Below, one piece after another: positions 28,004 through 35,482 of a stretch of DNA of 64,000 bases. Location: assembly GCF_018324685.1 (NCBI RefSeq), contig NZ_AP023354.1, positions 1,240,001-1,304,000 of the forward strand, in the 5' to 3' direction. This DNA comes from Actinocatenispora sera. GTDB taxonomy: Bacteria > Actinomycetota > Actinomycetes > Mycobacteriales > Micromonosporaceae. A program made the position numbers and the translations under genes. The notes under the pieces were generated by a model. That model had not been told where the DNA came from, did not search any database, and worked only from the letters and a program-made list of their open reading frames with translations. Position 1 is the first letter of the stretch, and every line of letters begins with the position of its first letter.

Positions 28004-28708
28004 TCAGATGGCGCAAGACTCGTCGGTACAGGTACCTGCCTGAGTGTCCGTTGTGTCACCCAGAGTGGTTAGCGGGGTGATCGCCGACTCCCGTTGCTGC
28101 ACCTCTTTGAGCACCTCCAGCAGGGTGTCGGGCTCCTGGGCCCCGGACACCGCGTACTTACCGGCCAGCACGTACGTCGGGACCCCGGTGATGCCGAGCT
28201 GCTGCGCCTCGGCCAGCTCGGCCGCCACCTCGGCGCTGCCCTCGTCGGAGTCGAGGAACGCGGAAAGCGCTTCCCGCTCCAGTCCTGCCGCAACGCCCAC
28301 CTCCAGCAGTACGGCCGGATCGGCCACGTTGCGGCCTTCGGTGAAGTACGCCCGGAACAACCCGTCGGTGACCGCGATGCCGTACCCCTCCCGCTCCGCG
28401 TACCAGGCGAGCCGGTGCGCCGGGAAGGTGTTGACGTGCTGCGCGTCGCCGAAGCGGTAGTCCAGCCCGACCGCCCGGCCCAGCTCGGCCATCTGGTCGT
28501 TCATCTGTTGCACGCGATCGAGCCCGCCGAACTTCGCCGCGAGCGCGGGCTGCAGCGGGGTCGGCTCGGTCGGCGCGGACGGGTCCAGCTGGAACGGCCG
28601 CCACCGCACGGTGACGTCGCCGTCGAAACGTTCCAGGGCCAGCTCGAGTCGACGCTTGCCCAGGTAGCACCACGGGCAGGCCACGTCGGAGTAGATATCG
28701 ATGTCCAC
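28004..28708 (-). CDS. DsbA-family oxidoreductase (FrnE-like)
   Basis: 234 residues, cytoplasmic (no signal peptide). DIDIYSDVACPWCYLGKRRLE places a CPWC redox motif at residues 11-14, and the thioredoxin-fold C-terminal half GITGVPTYVLAGKYAVSGAQ carries the cis-Pro loop. This is the FrnE/HCCA-isomerase-like branch, implicated in polyketide isomerisation in frenolicin synthesis and in oxidative stress elsewhere. The C-terminus has an extra CTDESCAI. The GTG start at 28708 is firm from alignment of the first strand, yet it has no Shine-Dalgarno sequence; it is abutted directly by a perfect inverted repeat. The transcript may be leaderless or nearly so. Confidence 0.92.
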   Translation of the reverse strand: MDIDIYSDVACPWCYLGKRRLELALERFDGDVTVRWRPFQLDPSAPTEPTPLQPALAAKFGGLDRVQQMNDQMAELGRAVGLDYRFGDAQHVNTFPAHRLAWYAEREGYGIAVTDGLFRAYFTEGRNVADPAVLLEVGVAAGLEREALSAFLDSDEGSAEVAAELAEAQQLGITGVPTYVLAGKYAVSGAQEPDTLLEVLKEVQQRESAITPLTTLGDTTDTQAGTCTDESCAI

Positions 28709-28730
28709 GGTTGTTGCAACAGCAACAACC
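28709..28730 (-). promoter_or_regulatory. Perfect 9-bp inverted repeat abutting the dsbA-like start
   Basis: GGTTGTTGC-AACA-GCAACAACC ends at the base before the GTG start codon. It replaces the ribosome site and is markedly A/T-richer than its surroundings. It could be a repressor operator covering the transcription start, or a hairpin sequestering translation. Confidence 0.55.
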
Positions 28731-29054
28731 GCCTCGCGATTCCATCGATGTCATCCTCGCGCCGTGGGGCCGGCGAGGCGGCGGTGGGGGAGATCACGGT
28801 GCCAGTGGTCGGCCGGTGCAGCGCCTCGGAGCCGGTGCCCGTCCGGCGCCCGTCCGGCGCCCGTCCGGTGCCTGCCCGGCGCCTGCTTCGGTGCCCGTGC
28901 GGCGCCTTGGAGCCGGCGCCAGCCCGGCATGGGCGCGGGCGAACCTGCCCCGGAACCGCAGCCGTACCTGCGGGTAACCTGACACCGTTCGGGAACGGGG
29001 CCCGGCGGGGATTCGACAGCGTCCCGCCGGACGGAGGTAAGGGGGCGGACCGCC
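28731..29054. other. Gene-free region with GCCCGTCCGG repeats
   Basis: Between about 28833 and 28915 the unit GCCCGTCCGGC/GCCTGCCCGGC repeats six to seven times. Frames across it give only Pro/Ala/Arg-rich shadows. A strong Shine-Dalgarno GGAGGTAAGGGGG (from 29033) belongs to the SGNH hydrolase gene. Confidence 0.5.
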
Positions 29055-29861
29055 GTGCCGCGGCAGTTCAACAGCTTCGTCGCACTGGGGGACAGCTTCA
29101 CCGAGGGGATGGTCGACCCGCGCCCCGACGGTACCTTCCGCGGTTGGGCGGACCGGGTTGCCGAGGTGCTGGCCGCGCAGAACCCCGACTTCCGGTACGC
29201 GAACCTCGCCGTCCGGGGCCGGCTGTTCAAGGGCATCGTGAACGAGCAGGTGCCGCTGGCGATCGCGATGCGGCCGGAGCTGGTCAGCTTCGTCGCCGGC
29301 GGCAACGACGCGCTGCGGCCCGGCTTCGACCTGCCGAAGATCAGCCGTCGGCTCGACTGGGTGGTCGGCCGGCTGTCCGACACCGGCGCCACCGTGCTGC
29401 TGCTCACCGCCGCGGACGTGACGTTCCTGCTGCCGGCGCGGCGGGTGATCGAGGAGCGCGCCGAGGCGTACAACGACGTGATCCGGCAGACCGCGGCACG
29501 GCATGGCGCGGTGCTGGCGGATCTGTGGCGGGACCGGGGCTTCGTGGACCGCCGGATGTGGGCGCCGGACCGGTTGCACCTGTCGCCGGTCGGTCACCGG
29601 CGGGCAGCCGGCCGGGTGCTCGCGGCGCTGGGCGTCCCGGTCGACGAGACGTGGTGCGCGGATCTGCCGCCGGCGACGGCCCGTCCGTGGCTGCGGGCCC
29701 GCAGCGAGGACGTGCGCTGGGCCGGCCGCTACTTCGCCCCGTGGGTACGCCGCCGGCTGACCGGCCGGTCGTCCGGCGACGGCATCACCGCCAAGCGCCC
29801 CGCCCTGGACCGGATGGTCGAGGCGACCGCCGAACCGCTGGACGACGGCGCCACCGGGTAG
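29055..29861 (+). CDS. SGNH/GDSL hydrolase
   Basis: 268 residues. Block I FVALGDSFTEGM places the nucleophilic Ser at residue 14. Block III appears as FVAGGNDAL (Gly-x-Asn-Asp, about residues 78-86), and block V DRLHLSPVGHRRAAG holds the catalytic Asp and His (about 174-188). There is no signal peptide, so it is likely a cytoplasmic esterase or deacylase. The 70 residues after the hydrolase fold end in an Arg-rich stretch. It starts at GTG 29055 with a strong ribosome site. A 25-bp direct repeat lies just after the stop. Confidence 0.92.
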   Translation: MPRQFNSFVALGDSFTEGMVDPRPDGTFRGWADRVAEVLAAQNPDFRYANLAVRGRLFKGIVNEQVPLAIAMRPELVSFVAGGNDALRPGFDLPKISRRLDWVVGRLSDTGATVLLLTAADVTFLLPARRVIEERAEAYNDVIRQTAARHGAVLADLWRDRGFVDRRMWAPDRLHLSPVGHRRAAGRVLAALGVPVDETWCADLPPATARPWLRARSEDVRWAGRYFAPWVRRRLTGRSSGDGITAKRPALDRMVEATAEPLDDGATG

Positions 29862-29869
29862 CGCGGGCT

Positions 29870-29938
29870 GCGGCTCGGCATGCAGGCGACGGCGCTACCC
29901 GGTAGCGCCGGCCGCGGCTCGGCATGCAGGCGACGGCG
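29870..29938. repeat. 25-bp perfect direct repeat with a hairpin between copies
   Basis: The sequence starting GCGGCTCGGCATGCAGGCGA is present at 29870-29894 and again at 29914-29938, with 19 bases between. The spacer is almost wholly a hairpin (GGCGCTA / TAGCGCC, 29891-29909). This could be a terminator region duplicated with its flanks. Confidence 0.7.
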
Positions 29939-30001
29939 GTTCGCTCGAACCGCCGTCGCGGTCCAGGTCGCCGGGCTGCGCCCGGCTCGCTGGGTCGCGG
30001 T

Positions 30002-30214
30002 TCAGCGCAGCTGGCGTCGGCTCGAGCCGCCGACCGACTTGCGCACCTTGCCGGCGATGAACACCACGCCGCCCACGATCAGCGCGCCGACGAGCACGTA
30101 GAACAGGACGCCGATGAATGCCTTCACGGCCCACACGACGAGCGATCCGGCGACGAACAGGCCGATCACCACGAGTGCGGCCATCAGAAGCGCCTTCACT
30201 GTCTGACCTCTCAT
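30002..30214 (-). CDS. Small two-helix membrane protein
   Basis: 70 residues: two hydrophobic helices (VKALLMAALVVIGLFVAGSLVVWA and IGVLFYVLVGALIVGGVVFIAG) and a basic tail KVRKSVGGSSRRQLR. The ATG at 30214 is used; the second Met gives a nearly identical product. It has no recognisable domain and no obvious partner. Composition and the clean reading frame make it a likely real gene. Confidence 0.65.
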   Translation of the reverse strand: MRGQTVKALLMAALVVIGLFVAGSLVVWAVKAFIGVLFYVLVGALIVGGVVFIAGKVRKSVGGSSRRQLR

Positions 30215-30305
30215 CCTCGGCGGTCACCCCGACCGCCTCACCATCCATGGTGCTGCGTGCGCGGCGCCGCCGCCATGGGGTGAATCCCTGAGACCCGGAA
30301 CCGGC

Positions 30306-31907
30306 TCACCTGCCCAGGATGGCATCGATCGCGCTGGTCAGGGCGCGGATCGGGTCGTCCGATGTGGTAGGAGACCGCCACCCCACGATCCGGTCCGGCC
30401 GTACCAGCAGGGCGCCGTCGCCGGCCAGCCCGGCCGCGGCGGGCCACCCGGGGCCGGCGTCCGCGACCGGTACGGACAGCTTCTCGGCCGCGGCGCGCCA
30501 GCCGGCGGCGTCCGGCGCGGGCAGCAGGACCGGTTCGGCGCCGGCCAGGTCGAGGGTGGACCGGCCGCCGGCGAGCGGCAGGTGCGGCAGCCGGGTGCCG
30601 GGGCGGCCGGACAGTTCCAGCCGGTCGGTCGGCTGCGGGCCGCTGCCGTCGTCGAGGACCGCACCCGCGGTGTACTGTGCGCCCGCGACCAGCGCGAACG
30701 GGTGGTCCAGGGTGGGTGGTGCGAGGTCGCGCAGGCCACCGGTGCGCAGCGCGGACTGCTCGGCGACGTGGTAGGCGACCGGGTGCCGTTCGTCGTGGTA
30801 GCTGTCGAGCAGCGCGGCGCCGCCGGTGCCGGAGCGGATCGCGGCGATCTTCCAGGCGAGGTTGTCGGCGTCCTGGATGCCGGTGTTGGCGCCGGCCGCC
30901 GCGTACGGCGTCATCACGTGCGCGGCGTCGCCGGCGAGCAGCACCCGGCCGGCGGAGAACCGGTCCGCCACGCGCATCGTCGGCTGCCACGCCAGCGCGG
31001 ACAGCACCTCGACGGGCACGTCCGGCGCCCCGATGGCGGTACGCACCACATCGGCCCACCGTGGGTCGGCCGGCGCGGTGGGATCGTCGGCCACCGGCAG
31101 CAGCGGCCCGGTCATGAACATCCACCGGTACCGCCCGTCGACGGAGGCGAGCGCCCCGGGTGCCGCGGGATGCTCGGTCTGGCAGATGTTGAACTCGCGG
31201 CCGGCGGTGAGCGCGCCGAGGTCGGCGCGGAAGTACACGGTGACCGCGTCGCCGAGCGCCCCCAGCCCGCTGCGCTCGATGCCGAGCAGCGACCGCACGG
31301 TGCTGTGCGCCCCGTCGGCCCCGACCAGGTACGACGCCCGCACCACGGTGGCGTCGCCAGGCGTGCCGACCCCGGTGGCCTCGACCGCGGACCCGGCACC
31401 GAACGACGCGGCGAGGGCGCCGTCGGTCGCCGCGGCGCCGGTGAGGGTGGCGGTGACCCCGGTGCCGTCGTCGGCCAGGTCGGTGAGCGTGGTCGCGAAG
31501 TGCACCCGGATGCCGCGGTCGCGCGCCTCGCGCAGCAGGACGGGTTCGAGCAGGTCCTGGGCGACCAGGCAGGACCGTTCGGGGCTCGCGGCGAGCAGGT
31601 CGGCGTAGTCGACGTGCGGGGGCGGCGGCAGCGGCTCGGACTCGACGAGGGTGCGGCCGGCGCGCATGCCCTGGTGGGCGGACAGCCCCTCGGCCGCCGC
31701 GTACACGGCGTCGGCGACGCCGATGGCGCGGAACACCTCCATGGTGCGGAAGTTGAACCGGCGCGCCTTGGGCTGGATGGAGGTACCGGGGTGCTTCTCC
31801 ACCACGACGGCCGGCACGCCGTGGTGGTGGAGGGCGAGCGCGGTGGTCAGGCCGACCAGGCCGGCGCCGACGATCAGGACGGGCTCAGGTTCGTGTACGT
31901 CGTACAT
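30306..31907 (-). CDS. FAD-dependent aromatic monooxygenase (PheA/TfdB type)
   Basis: 533 residues from ATG 31907; the longer form starts within the operator. The FAD Rossmann motif LIVGAGLVGLTTALAL is at residues 11-26, the DG motif YLVGADGAHSTVR at about 200, and the second FAD motif GDAAHVMTPYAAAGANTGIQDADNLAWK at about 320. These put it with flavin aromatic hydroxylases, including those of polyketide tailoring and rifampin monooxygenase. The C-terminal 150 residues form the thioredoxin-like domain of the group. It is divergent from a TetR/VanZ pair with a palindrome-rich 84-base gap, suggesting control by that TetR protein and induction by an aromatic compound. Confidence 0.9.
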   Translation of the reverse strand: MYDVHEPEPVLIVGAGLVGLTTALALHHHGVPAVVVEKHPGTSIQPKARRFNFRTMEVFRAIGVADAVYAAAEGLSAHQGMRAGRTLVESEPLPPPPHVDYADLLAASPERSCLVAQDLLEPVLLREARDRGIRVHFATTLTDLADDGTGVTATLTGAAATDGALAASFGAGSAVEATGVGTPGDATVVRASYLVGADGAHSTVRSLLGIERSGLGALGDAVTVYFRADLGALTAGREFNICQTEHPAAPGALASVDGRYRWMFMTGPLLPVADDPTAPADPRWADVVRTAIGAPDVPVEVLSALAWQPTMRVADRFSAGRVLLAGDAAHVMTPYAAAGANTGIQDADNLAWKIAAIRSGTGGAALLDSYHDERHPVAYHVAEQSALRTGGLRDLAPPTLDHPFALVAGAQYTAGAVLDDGSGPQPTDRLELSGRPGTRLPHLPLAGGRSTLDLAGAEPVLLPAPDAAGWRAAAEKLSVPVADAGPGWPAAAGLAGDGALLVRPDRIVGWRSPTTSDDPIRALTSAIDAILGR

Positions 31908-31926
31908 CACGCGTACAACGTACACG
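31892..31926. promoter_or_regulatory. Palindromic operator in the divergent monooxygenase/TetR promoter
   Basis: Perfectly complementary outer arms CGTGTACG (31892-31899) and CGTACACG (31919-31926) flank a centre containing two more GTAC units (31902-31905 and 31913-31916). The site overlaps the monooxygenase start codon and lies about 65 bases before the TetR gene, the usual place for autoregulation by a TetR repressor. Confidence 0.6.
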
Positions 31927-31991
31927 ACAGGCTAGAGTCACGCCATGAGCAAGTGCTGGCCGCTCCCGGCGGTAGCGACGAGGGTGCGCCC

Positions 31992-32717
31992 GTGAGCCCG
32001 CGCGACGAGCGGCTGGTGTGGGACCTGCCCGAGCCGACCGGCCGCGCCGCCGGCCCGGCGCTGAGCCGGGAGAGCATCGTCCGGGCCGCGCTGACCATCG
32101 CGGACGCCGACGGCGCCGAGGCGGTCACCATGCGCCGGGTCGCCACCGCGCTCGGCTCGTCGACCCCGATGTCGCTGTACCGCTACGTCGGCGGCAAGCA
32201 CGGCATCGTCGACCTGATGCTCGACGCGGTGTACGGCGAGATCGAGCTGCCGGCCGTACCGTCCGGCGACTGGCGTGCCGACCTGACCCTGCTCGCCCAC
32301 CGCGAACGCGACACGCTGCGCCGCCACCCGTGGTTCGTCGCGCTGTCCCACCACCGGCCGATGTTCGGCCCGAACGCCTTGTGGCACAACGAATGGGCGC
32401 TGCGCGCGGTGGACGGGCTCGGCCTCGACGTGACCACCATGATGAGCATCGTCGGGATGGTCCTCGGGCACGCCCAGTCGTACGCGCAGCACGAGGCCGA
32501 GGAGGCCCGGATGCGCAGCCGGATCGGCGTGACCACCGACGCCGAGCTGCGCGCCACGGCGACCGCCCACGTCGACCGCATCACCGCCGACCCGCGCTAC
32601 CCCACCCTGGCCCGCTGGATCGACGAGGCGCACGACGTCGACCCGGACCGGCAGTTCACCCTCGGGCTGGACTGCCTGCTCGACGGCATCGCCGGCCGGC
32701 TGGTCGACCGCCGGTGA
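31992..32717 (+). CDS. TetR family transcriptional regulator
   Basis: 241 residues from GTG 31992; an in-frame GTG at 31953 is possible. The DNA-binding domain reads SRESIVRAALTIADADGAEAVTMRRVATALGSSTPMSLYRYVGGKHGIVDLML (about residues 22-74). The ligand-binding part FRHPW-type RRHPWFVALSHHRPMFGPNALWHNEWALRA resembles the TetR C-terminal domain found in regulators of antibiotic and aromatic-compound genes. It is divergent from the FAD monooxygenase and its stop overlaps the VanZ-like start (GTGA). A 16-codon frame (ATG 31945, stop 31993-31995) ends on the GTG start and could act as a coupled leader. Confidence 0.9.
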   Translation: MSPRDERLVWDLPEPTGRAAGPALSRESIVRAALTIADADGAEAVTMRRVATALGSSTPMSLYRYVGGKHGIVDLMLDAVYGEIELPAVPSGDWRADLTLLAHRERDTLRRHPWFVALSHHRPMFGPNALWHNEWALRAVDGLGLDVTTMMSIVGMVLGHAQSYAQHEAEEARMRSRIGVTTDAELRATATAHVDRITADPRYPTLARWIDEAHDVDPDRQFTLGLDCLLDGIAGRLVDRR

Positions 32718-33349
32718 CCGAGGTCTGGTCGCGCTACCACCTGATCCTGATCGGTTTCGCCGTCGCGCTCCCGGTCGCGGTCCTCGCCGTCCTGCTCCGG
32801 GCCCGCGCGCTGACGACGCCGGCGCACCCGACCGGCCCGACGCCCGCGAGGCCGGTGCAGCCGGCCGGTGCGGCGGCAGCGGCTCCGGTGACCCGGCATG
32901 CCCTCTGGTACGCGGTGTGCGAGGTCGCCGCGGTCTACGGCACCCTGCCGTGGCTGGCGATGACGCTCACCCCGGACCCGGACGCGTCGCGCCGGATCCA
33001 GCCGCTACCGCTGGACGATCTCGCCTCGCTGGTCGGCACGCCGGCGCACACCGTGGAGATACAACTGATCGGGAACCTGTTGGTGTTCGCCGCGGCCGGG
33101 TTCTTCCTGCCGGTGCGGTTCGCCCGGCTGCGCTCGCTGCCGCGCGTCGTGCTGCTCGCTGCGCTCGGTTCGGTGCTGATCGAGACCGTGCAGTACGTGG
33201 CGGATCTCGGCCGGGTGTCCTCGGTGGACGACGTGCTGGTCAACGCGGTCGGCGCCGGCCTGTTCGCGCTGGCCTCCCGCCCGCTCTGGCCCCGACGGTC
33301 CACAGTGGACGACGCGGACCGGTCCGGCCGCGCTCCGGCTCGCCGCTGA
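32714..33349 (+). CDS. VanZ-family membrane protein
   Basis: 211 residues. A first membrane helix (ILIGFAVALPVAVLAVLL) is followed by a Pro/Ala linker. The VanZ-like core then has a helix at about 66-84 (WYAVCEVAAVYGTLPWLAM), NLLVFAAAGFFLPVRF (about 118) and LAALGSVLIETVQYV (about 140). The end GRVSSVDDVLVNAVGAGLFALAS includes the conserved D-x-x-x-N pattern. VanZ of enterococci gives low-level teicoplanin resistance, while most relatives are of unknown function. The GTG start overlaps the TetR stop, so both are one transcriptional and translational unit. Confidence 0.85.
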   Translation: MTEVWSRYHLILIGFAVALPVAVLAVLLRARALTTPAHPTGPTPARPVQPAGAAAAAPVTRHALWYAVCEVAAVYGTLPWLAMTLTPDPDASRRIQPLPLDDLASLVGTPAHTVEIQLIGNLLVFAAAGFFLPVRFARLRSLPRVVLLAALGSVLIETVQYVADLGRVSSVDDVLVNAVGAGLFALASRPLWPRRSTVDDADRSGRAPARR

Positions 33350-33466
33350 TCGACCCGCCGGGTGCGCGATGGCCACCGGCGGGCTCCCGAAGCGCTGCCG
33401 CGGCCGAAGCCGCTGTCGGGAGCCCGGCGGCCGGGCACCTCCTGCCGAAGAGCCCGGCGGCACCGG

Positions 33467-33907
33467 TCAGCCCCGGGTGCGCCCGCGCGGGCAGCAGGCC
33501 GCGAGGGCGAGCGCCGGGCCGCCGAGTAGCGACCACGGTCCGGGCCCGAGTGGCACCCAGATCACCGACGGATGACTGCGGAGCACGCTGACCGCGGTGA
33601 GGCAGAGCAGGGCGGCGGCGACCGCCACGGCGATCCGCGCGGCGCCACCGGCCCGCCGGTCCCGGCGGCCGTACCGCCAGGCGACGGCAGCCAGTGCGAA
33701 GGCGAGCACGCTCACCCCGAGCCCGAACACGAGGAACAGAGGCAGCGAACCGCCGCCGTGCTTCAGGTAGGCGTAGCCGTTGACGGCGGTGTGCGCGATG
33801 CCGATGCCGACCAGCGCGACGGCTCCGGCCCGGCTGGCCCAGCGGCGGACGGTGTCGACCCGGCCGTACCGGGTCGCGGACGAGTGTCGGCGATCGAGGG
33901 TGGTCAT
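33467..33907 (-). CDS. Four-helix membrane protein, unknown function
   Basis: 146 residues from ATG 33907 (GGGTGG before it). Four hydrophobic segments are seen at about residues 26-46, 56-76, 91-110 and 118-136. The sequence has no recognised motif. Charged clusters (WRYGRRDRRAGG) between helices 2 and 3 fit an inside-positive topology. It is convergent with the VanZ-like gene and separated from the GNAT gene upstream by 100 bases. It is a likely real but unassigned gene. Confidence 0.65.
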   Translation of the reverse strand: MTTLDRRHSSATRYGRVDTVRRWASRAGAVALVGIGIAHTAVNGYAYLKHGGGSLPLFLVFGLGVSVLAFALAAVAWRYGRRDRRAGGAARIAVAVAAALLCLTAVSVLRSHPSVIWVPLGPGPWSLLGGPALALAACCPRGRTRG

Positions 33908-34007
33908 GCCGCAAGCCTGTCCGGCCGGCCCGGCCGGCGACTCCCACCAGCGAGGGAGCCGCCTCCCTCGCTGGTCCCGTTCCGCGGACGGTCCACAGTG
34001 GACGGAG

Positions 34008-34565
34008 TCAGGACGGCTCGGCCCACTCCCGGCGCAGCACGCCCATGAGCACCTCGTCGTGGTAGCTGCCGCCGCGGAACGTGGCCTCCCGGCGCCGCCC
34101 CTCCTCCCGGAACCCGGCCCTGCGGTACGCGGCGATCGCCCGCTCGTTGTAGCCGAACGCGAGCAGCTGGATGCGCCGCAGGTTCAGCTCGGTGAACCCG
34201 TACCGCAGCATCACCCGGGTGGTGTCGGTACCGAGGCCACGGTTCTGGAACTCCGGGCCGATCATGATCCCGTACGTGCCGACCCGGTCCTTCGGCCGGA
34301 TCTGGTGCAGCGCGGCGTGCCCGGCCAGTTCGCCGTCGAGCGTGGTCACCGCGAGGCCGACGTCGAGCGACTCGTTCGTGCTCCACGAGCGGAGCATGTC
34401 GATCAGCTGCGCGGCGGGTTTCGGGTGCAGCGGCCCGCCGTCCTGGAACGTGGCCACCGCCGGGTCGGCCCACCACCGCGCCAGCGTCGGCAGATCGTCC
34501 TCGGTCACCGCCCGCAACCGCACCAACCGGCCCGTCAGCGGGTCCTCCCCGATCCCCACACCCAT
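34008..34565 (-). CDS. GNAT family N-acetyltransferase (RimJ/RimL-like)
   Basis: 185 residues. LTGRLVRLRAVTEDDLPTLARWWADP at the start and EFQNRGLGTDTTRVMLRYGFTELNLRRIQLLAFGYNERAIAAYRRAGF at about residues 105-150 are diagnostic of the RimJ/RimL-type acetyltransferase branch, with the acetyl-CoA loop QNRGLGT. Members acetylate ribosomal-protein N-termini or small amines such as antibiotics. The ATG at 34565 lies five bases after the stop of the gene at 34570-34812, so it is the last gene of a three-gene operon. Confidence 0.92.
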   Translation of the reverse strand: MGVGIGEDPLTGRLVRLRAVTEDDLPTLARWWADPAVATFQDGGPLHPKPAAQLIDMLRSWSTNESLDVGLAVTTLDGELAGHAALHQIRPKDRVGTYGIMIGPEFQNRGLGTDTTRVMLRYGFTELNLRRIQLLAFGYNERAIAAYRRAGFREEGRRREATFRGGSYHDEVLMGVLRREWAEPS

Positions 34566-34569
34566 CGGC

Positions 34570-34812
34570 TCACTTTATCCGGCGGGCGCTGTCGTACACC
34601 GGCAGCACCGCGTCGTCGAGCAACCGGAGCTGGTTGGCCGGTACTTCGTAGTCGACCAGCCACTGGGTCAGGTCGGCGCGGATGAGGTAGCCACCGAGGT
34701 GCACCCAGCCGGGGATCATCGAGTCCGCCACCGCGAGCACCCGGTACGGCCGGTCCGACAGGTACCGCGGCAGCGCGACGAGGTCACCGACCGCCGGTCG
34801 GGGCCCGCTCAC
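34570..34812 (-). CDS. Small hypothetical protein (80 residues)
   Basis: 80 residues from GTG 34812, whose first bases overlap the stop of the upstream gene (GTGA). Sequence features: AVGDLVALPRYLSDRPYRVLAVADSMIPGWVHLGGYLIRADLTQW, a compact, evenly charged protein without membrane segments. The motif VGDLVALPRY followed by a value-and-aromatic pattern looks like a small beta-barrel, but I do not recognise a family. Coupled translation at both ends (overlap upstream, five bases to the GNAT start downstream) makes it a credible gene. Confidence 0.6.
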   Translation of the reverse strand: MSGPRPAVGDLVALPRYLSDRPYRVLAVADSMIPGWVHLGGYLIRADLTQWLVDYEVPANQLRLLDDAVLPVYDSARRIK

Positions 34813-35042
34813 CGGCTCGGGCCGAGCGCGGGCAGCGGCGCGGATCCGTGCCGGTGGCGCAGCGCCAGCTGCCGTGCCGCGAGCGCCTGTGCCTGTGCGT
34901 ACGGATCCGTTGCGGCGACGGGTTTCCGCCGCTCCCACCGGATGATCGCCCGGTCGGCGAGGTACAGGATCAGCGCGCAACACAGCGCGGTCGTGATCAT
35001 GATGGCGAGCGAGGCGAGCAGCGCCTCGGTCTGGAAGGTCAT
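34809..35042 (-). CDS. Small single-helix membrane protein (77 residues)
   Basis: 77 residues from ATG 35042. A single membrane helix (LLASLAIMITTALCCALILYLA) precedes a charged cytoplasmic tail (RAIIRWERRKPVAATDPYAQAQALAARQLALRHR). It is the first gene of a three-gene operon running to the GNAT acetyltransferase. Longer upstream frames are Arg-rich shadows. Function unknown. Confidence 0.6.
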   Translation of the reverse strand: MTFQTEALLASLAIMITTALCCALILYLADRAIIRWERRKPVAATDPYAQAQALAARQLALRHRHGSAPLPALGPSR

Positions 35043-35482
35043 CGCCGGCACCCGTTCGGATCGATCGGGCGGGCGGCGATCTCGACGCGCTGGCCGCGAC
35101 AGCGCCGGACGCGCTGGGCGCGACAGCGCCGGAACAGTGTGCGTACCGCGCTCGCGGTACGGTGAACGAGCTCCATCGACTGTCTCCAAGGGTTCGGTTG
35201 ATGGGGCCGGGGGCGCGGCGGTGCCGGCAAGCTTTCGCCGCGCCCCCAACCTTTCCGGCCGGCCCGTCGGGTACGGCGACGAGCCGGATTCGCGCGAGAG
35301 CCACCGCTCCGCGCGCAGCGTCGAACCTCACGCTCCGCGTCACTGACAACCGCCAAGCGTCACATCCGACACACGTGATGTTGACTCAACGTGCCGCTAA
35401 AAGCAAGACGCTATGAGCGATTCGCTCGAAACTAATGGCATAAGGTGGCGGGGGTGTCAACTGCCCAGAGGAGGCCTTCATC
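35043..35482. other. Divergent intergenic region with hairpins
   Basis: 440 bases. It contains a 14-bp direct repeat GCGACAGCGCCGGA (35095-35108 and 35120-35133), a hairpin GTACCGC/GCGGTAC (35143-35160) and a perfect 12-bp stem GGGGGCGCGGCG (35209-35220 with 35236-35247). From 35340 on the composition turns A/T-richer, with TTGACT at 35381-35386 as the best -35 candidate for the XRE gene; I cannot place a matching -10 reliably. Confidence 0.5.
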
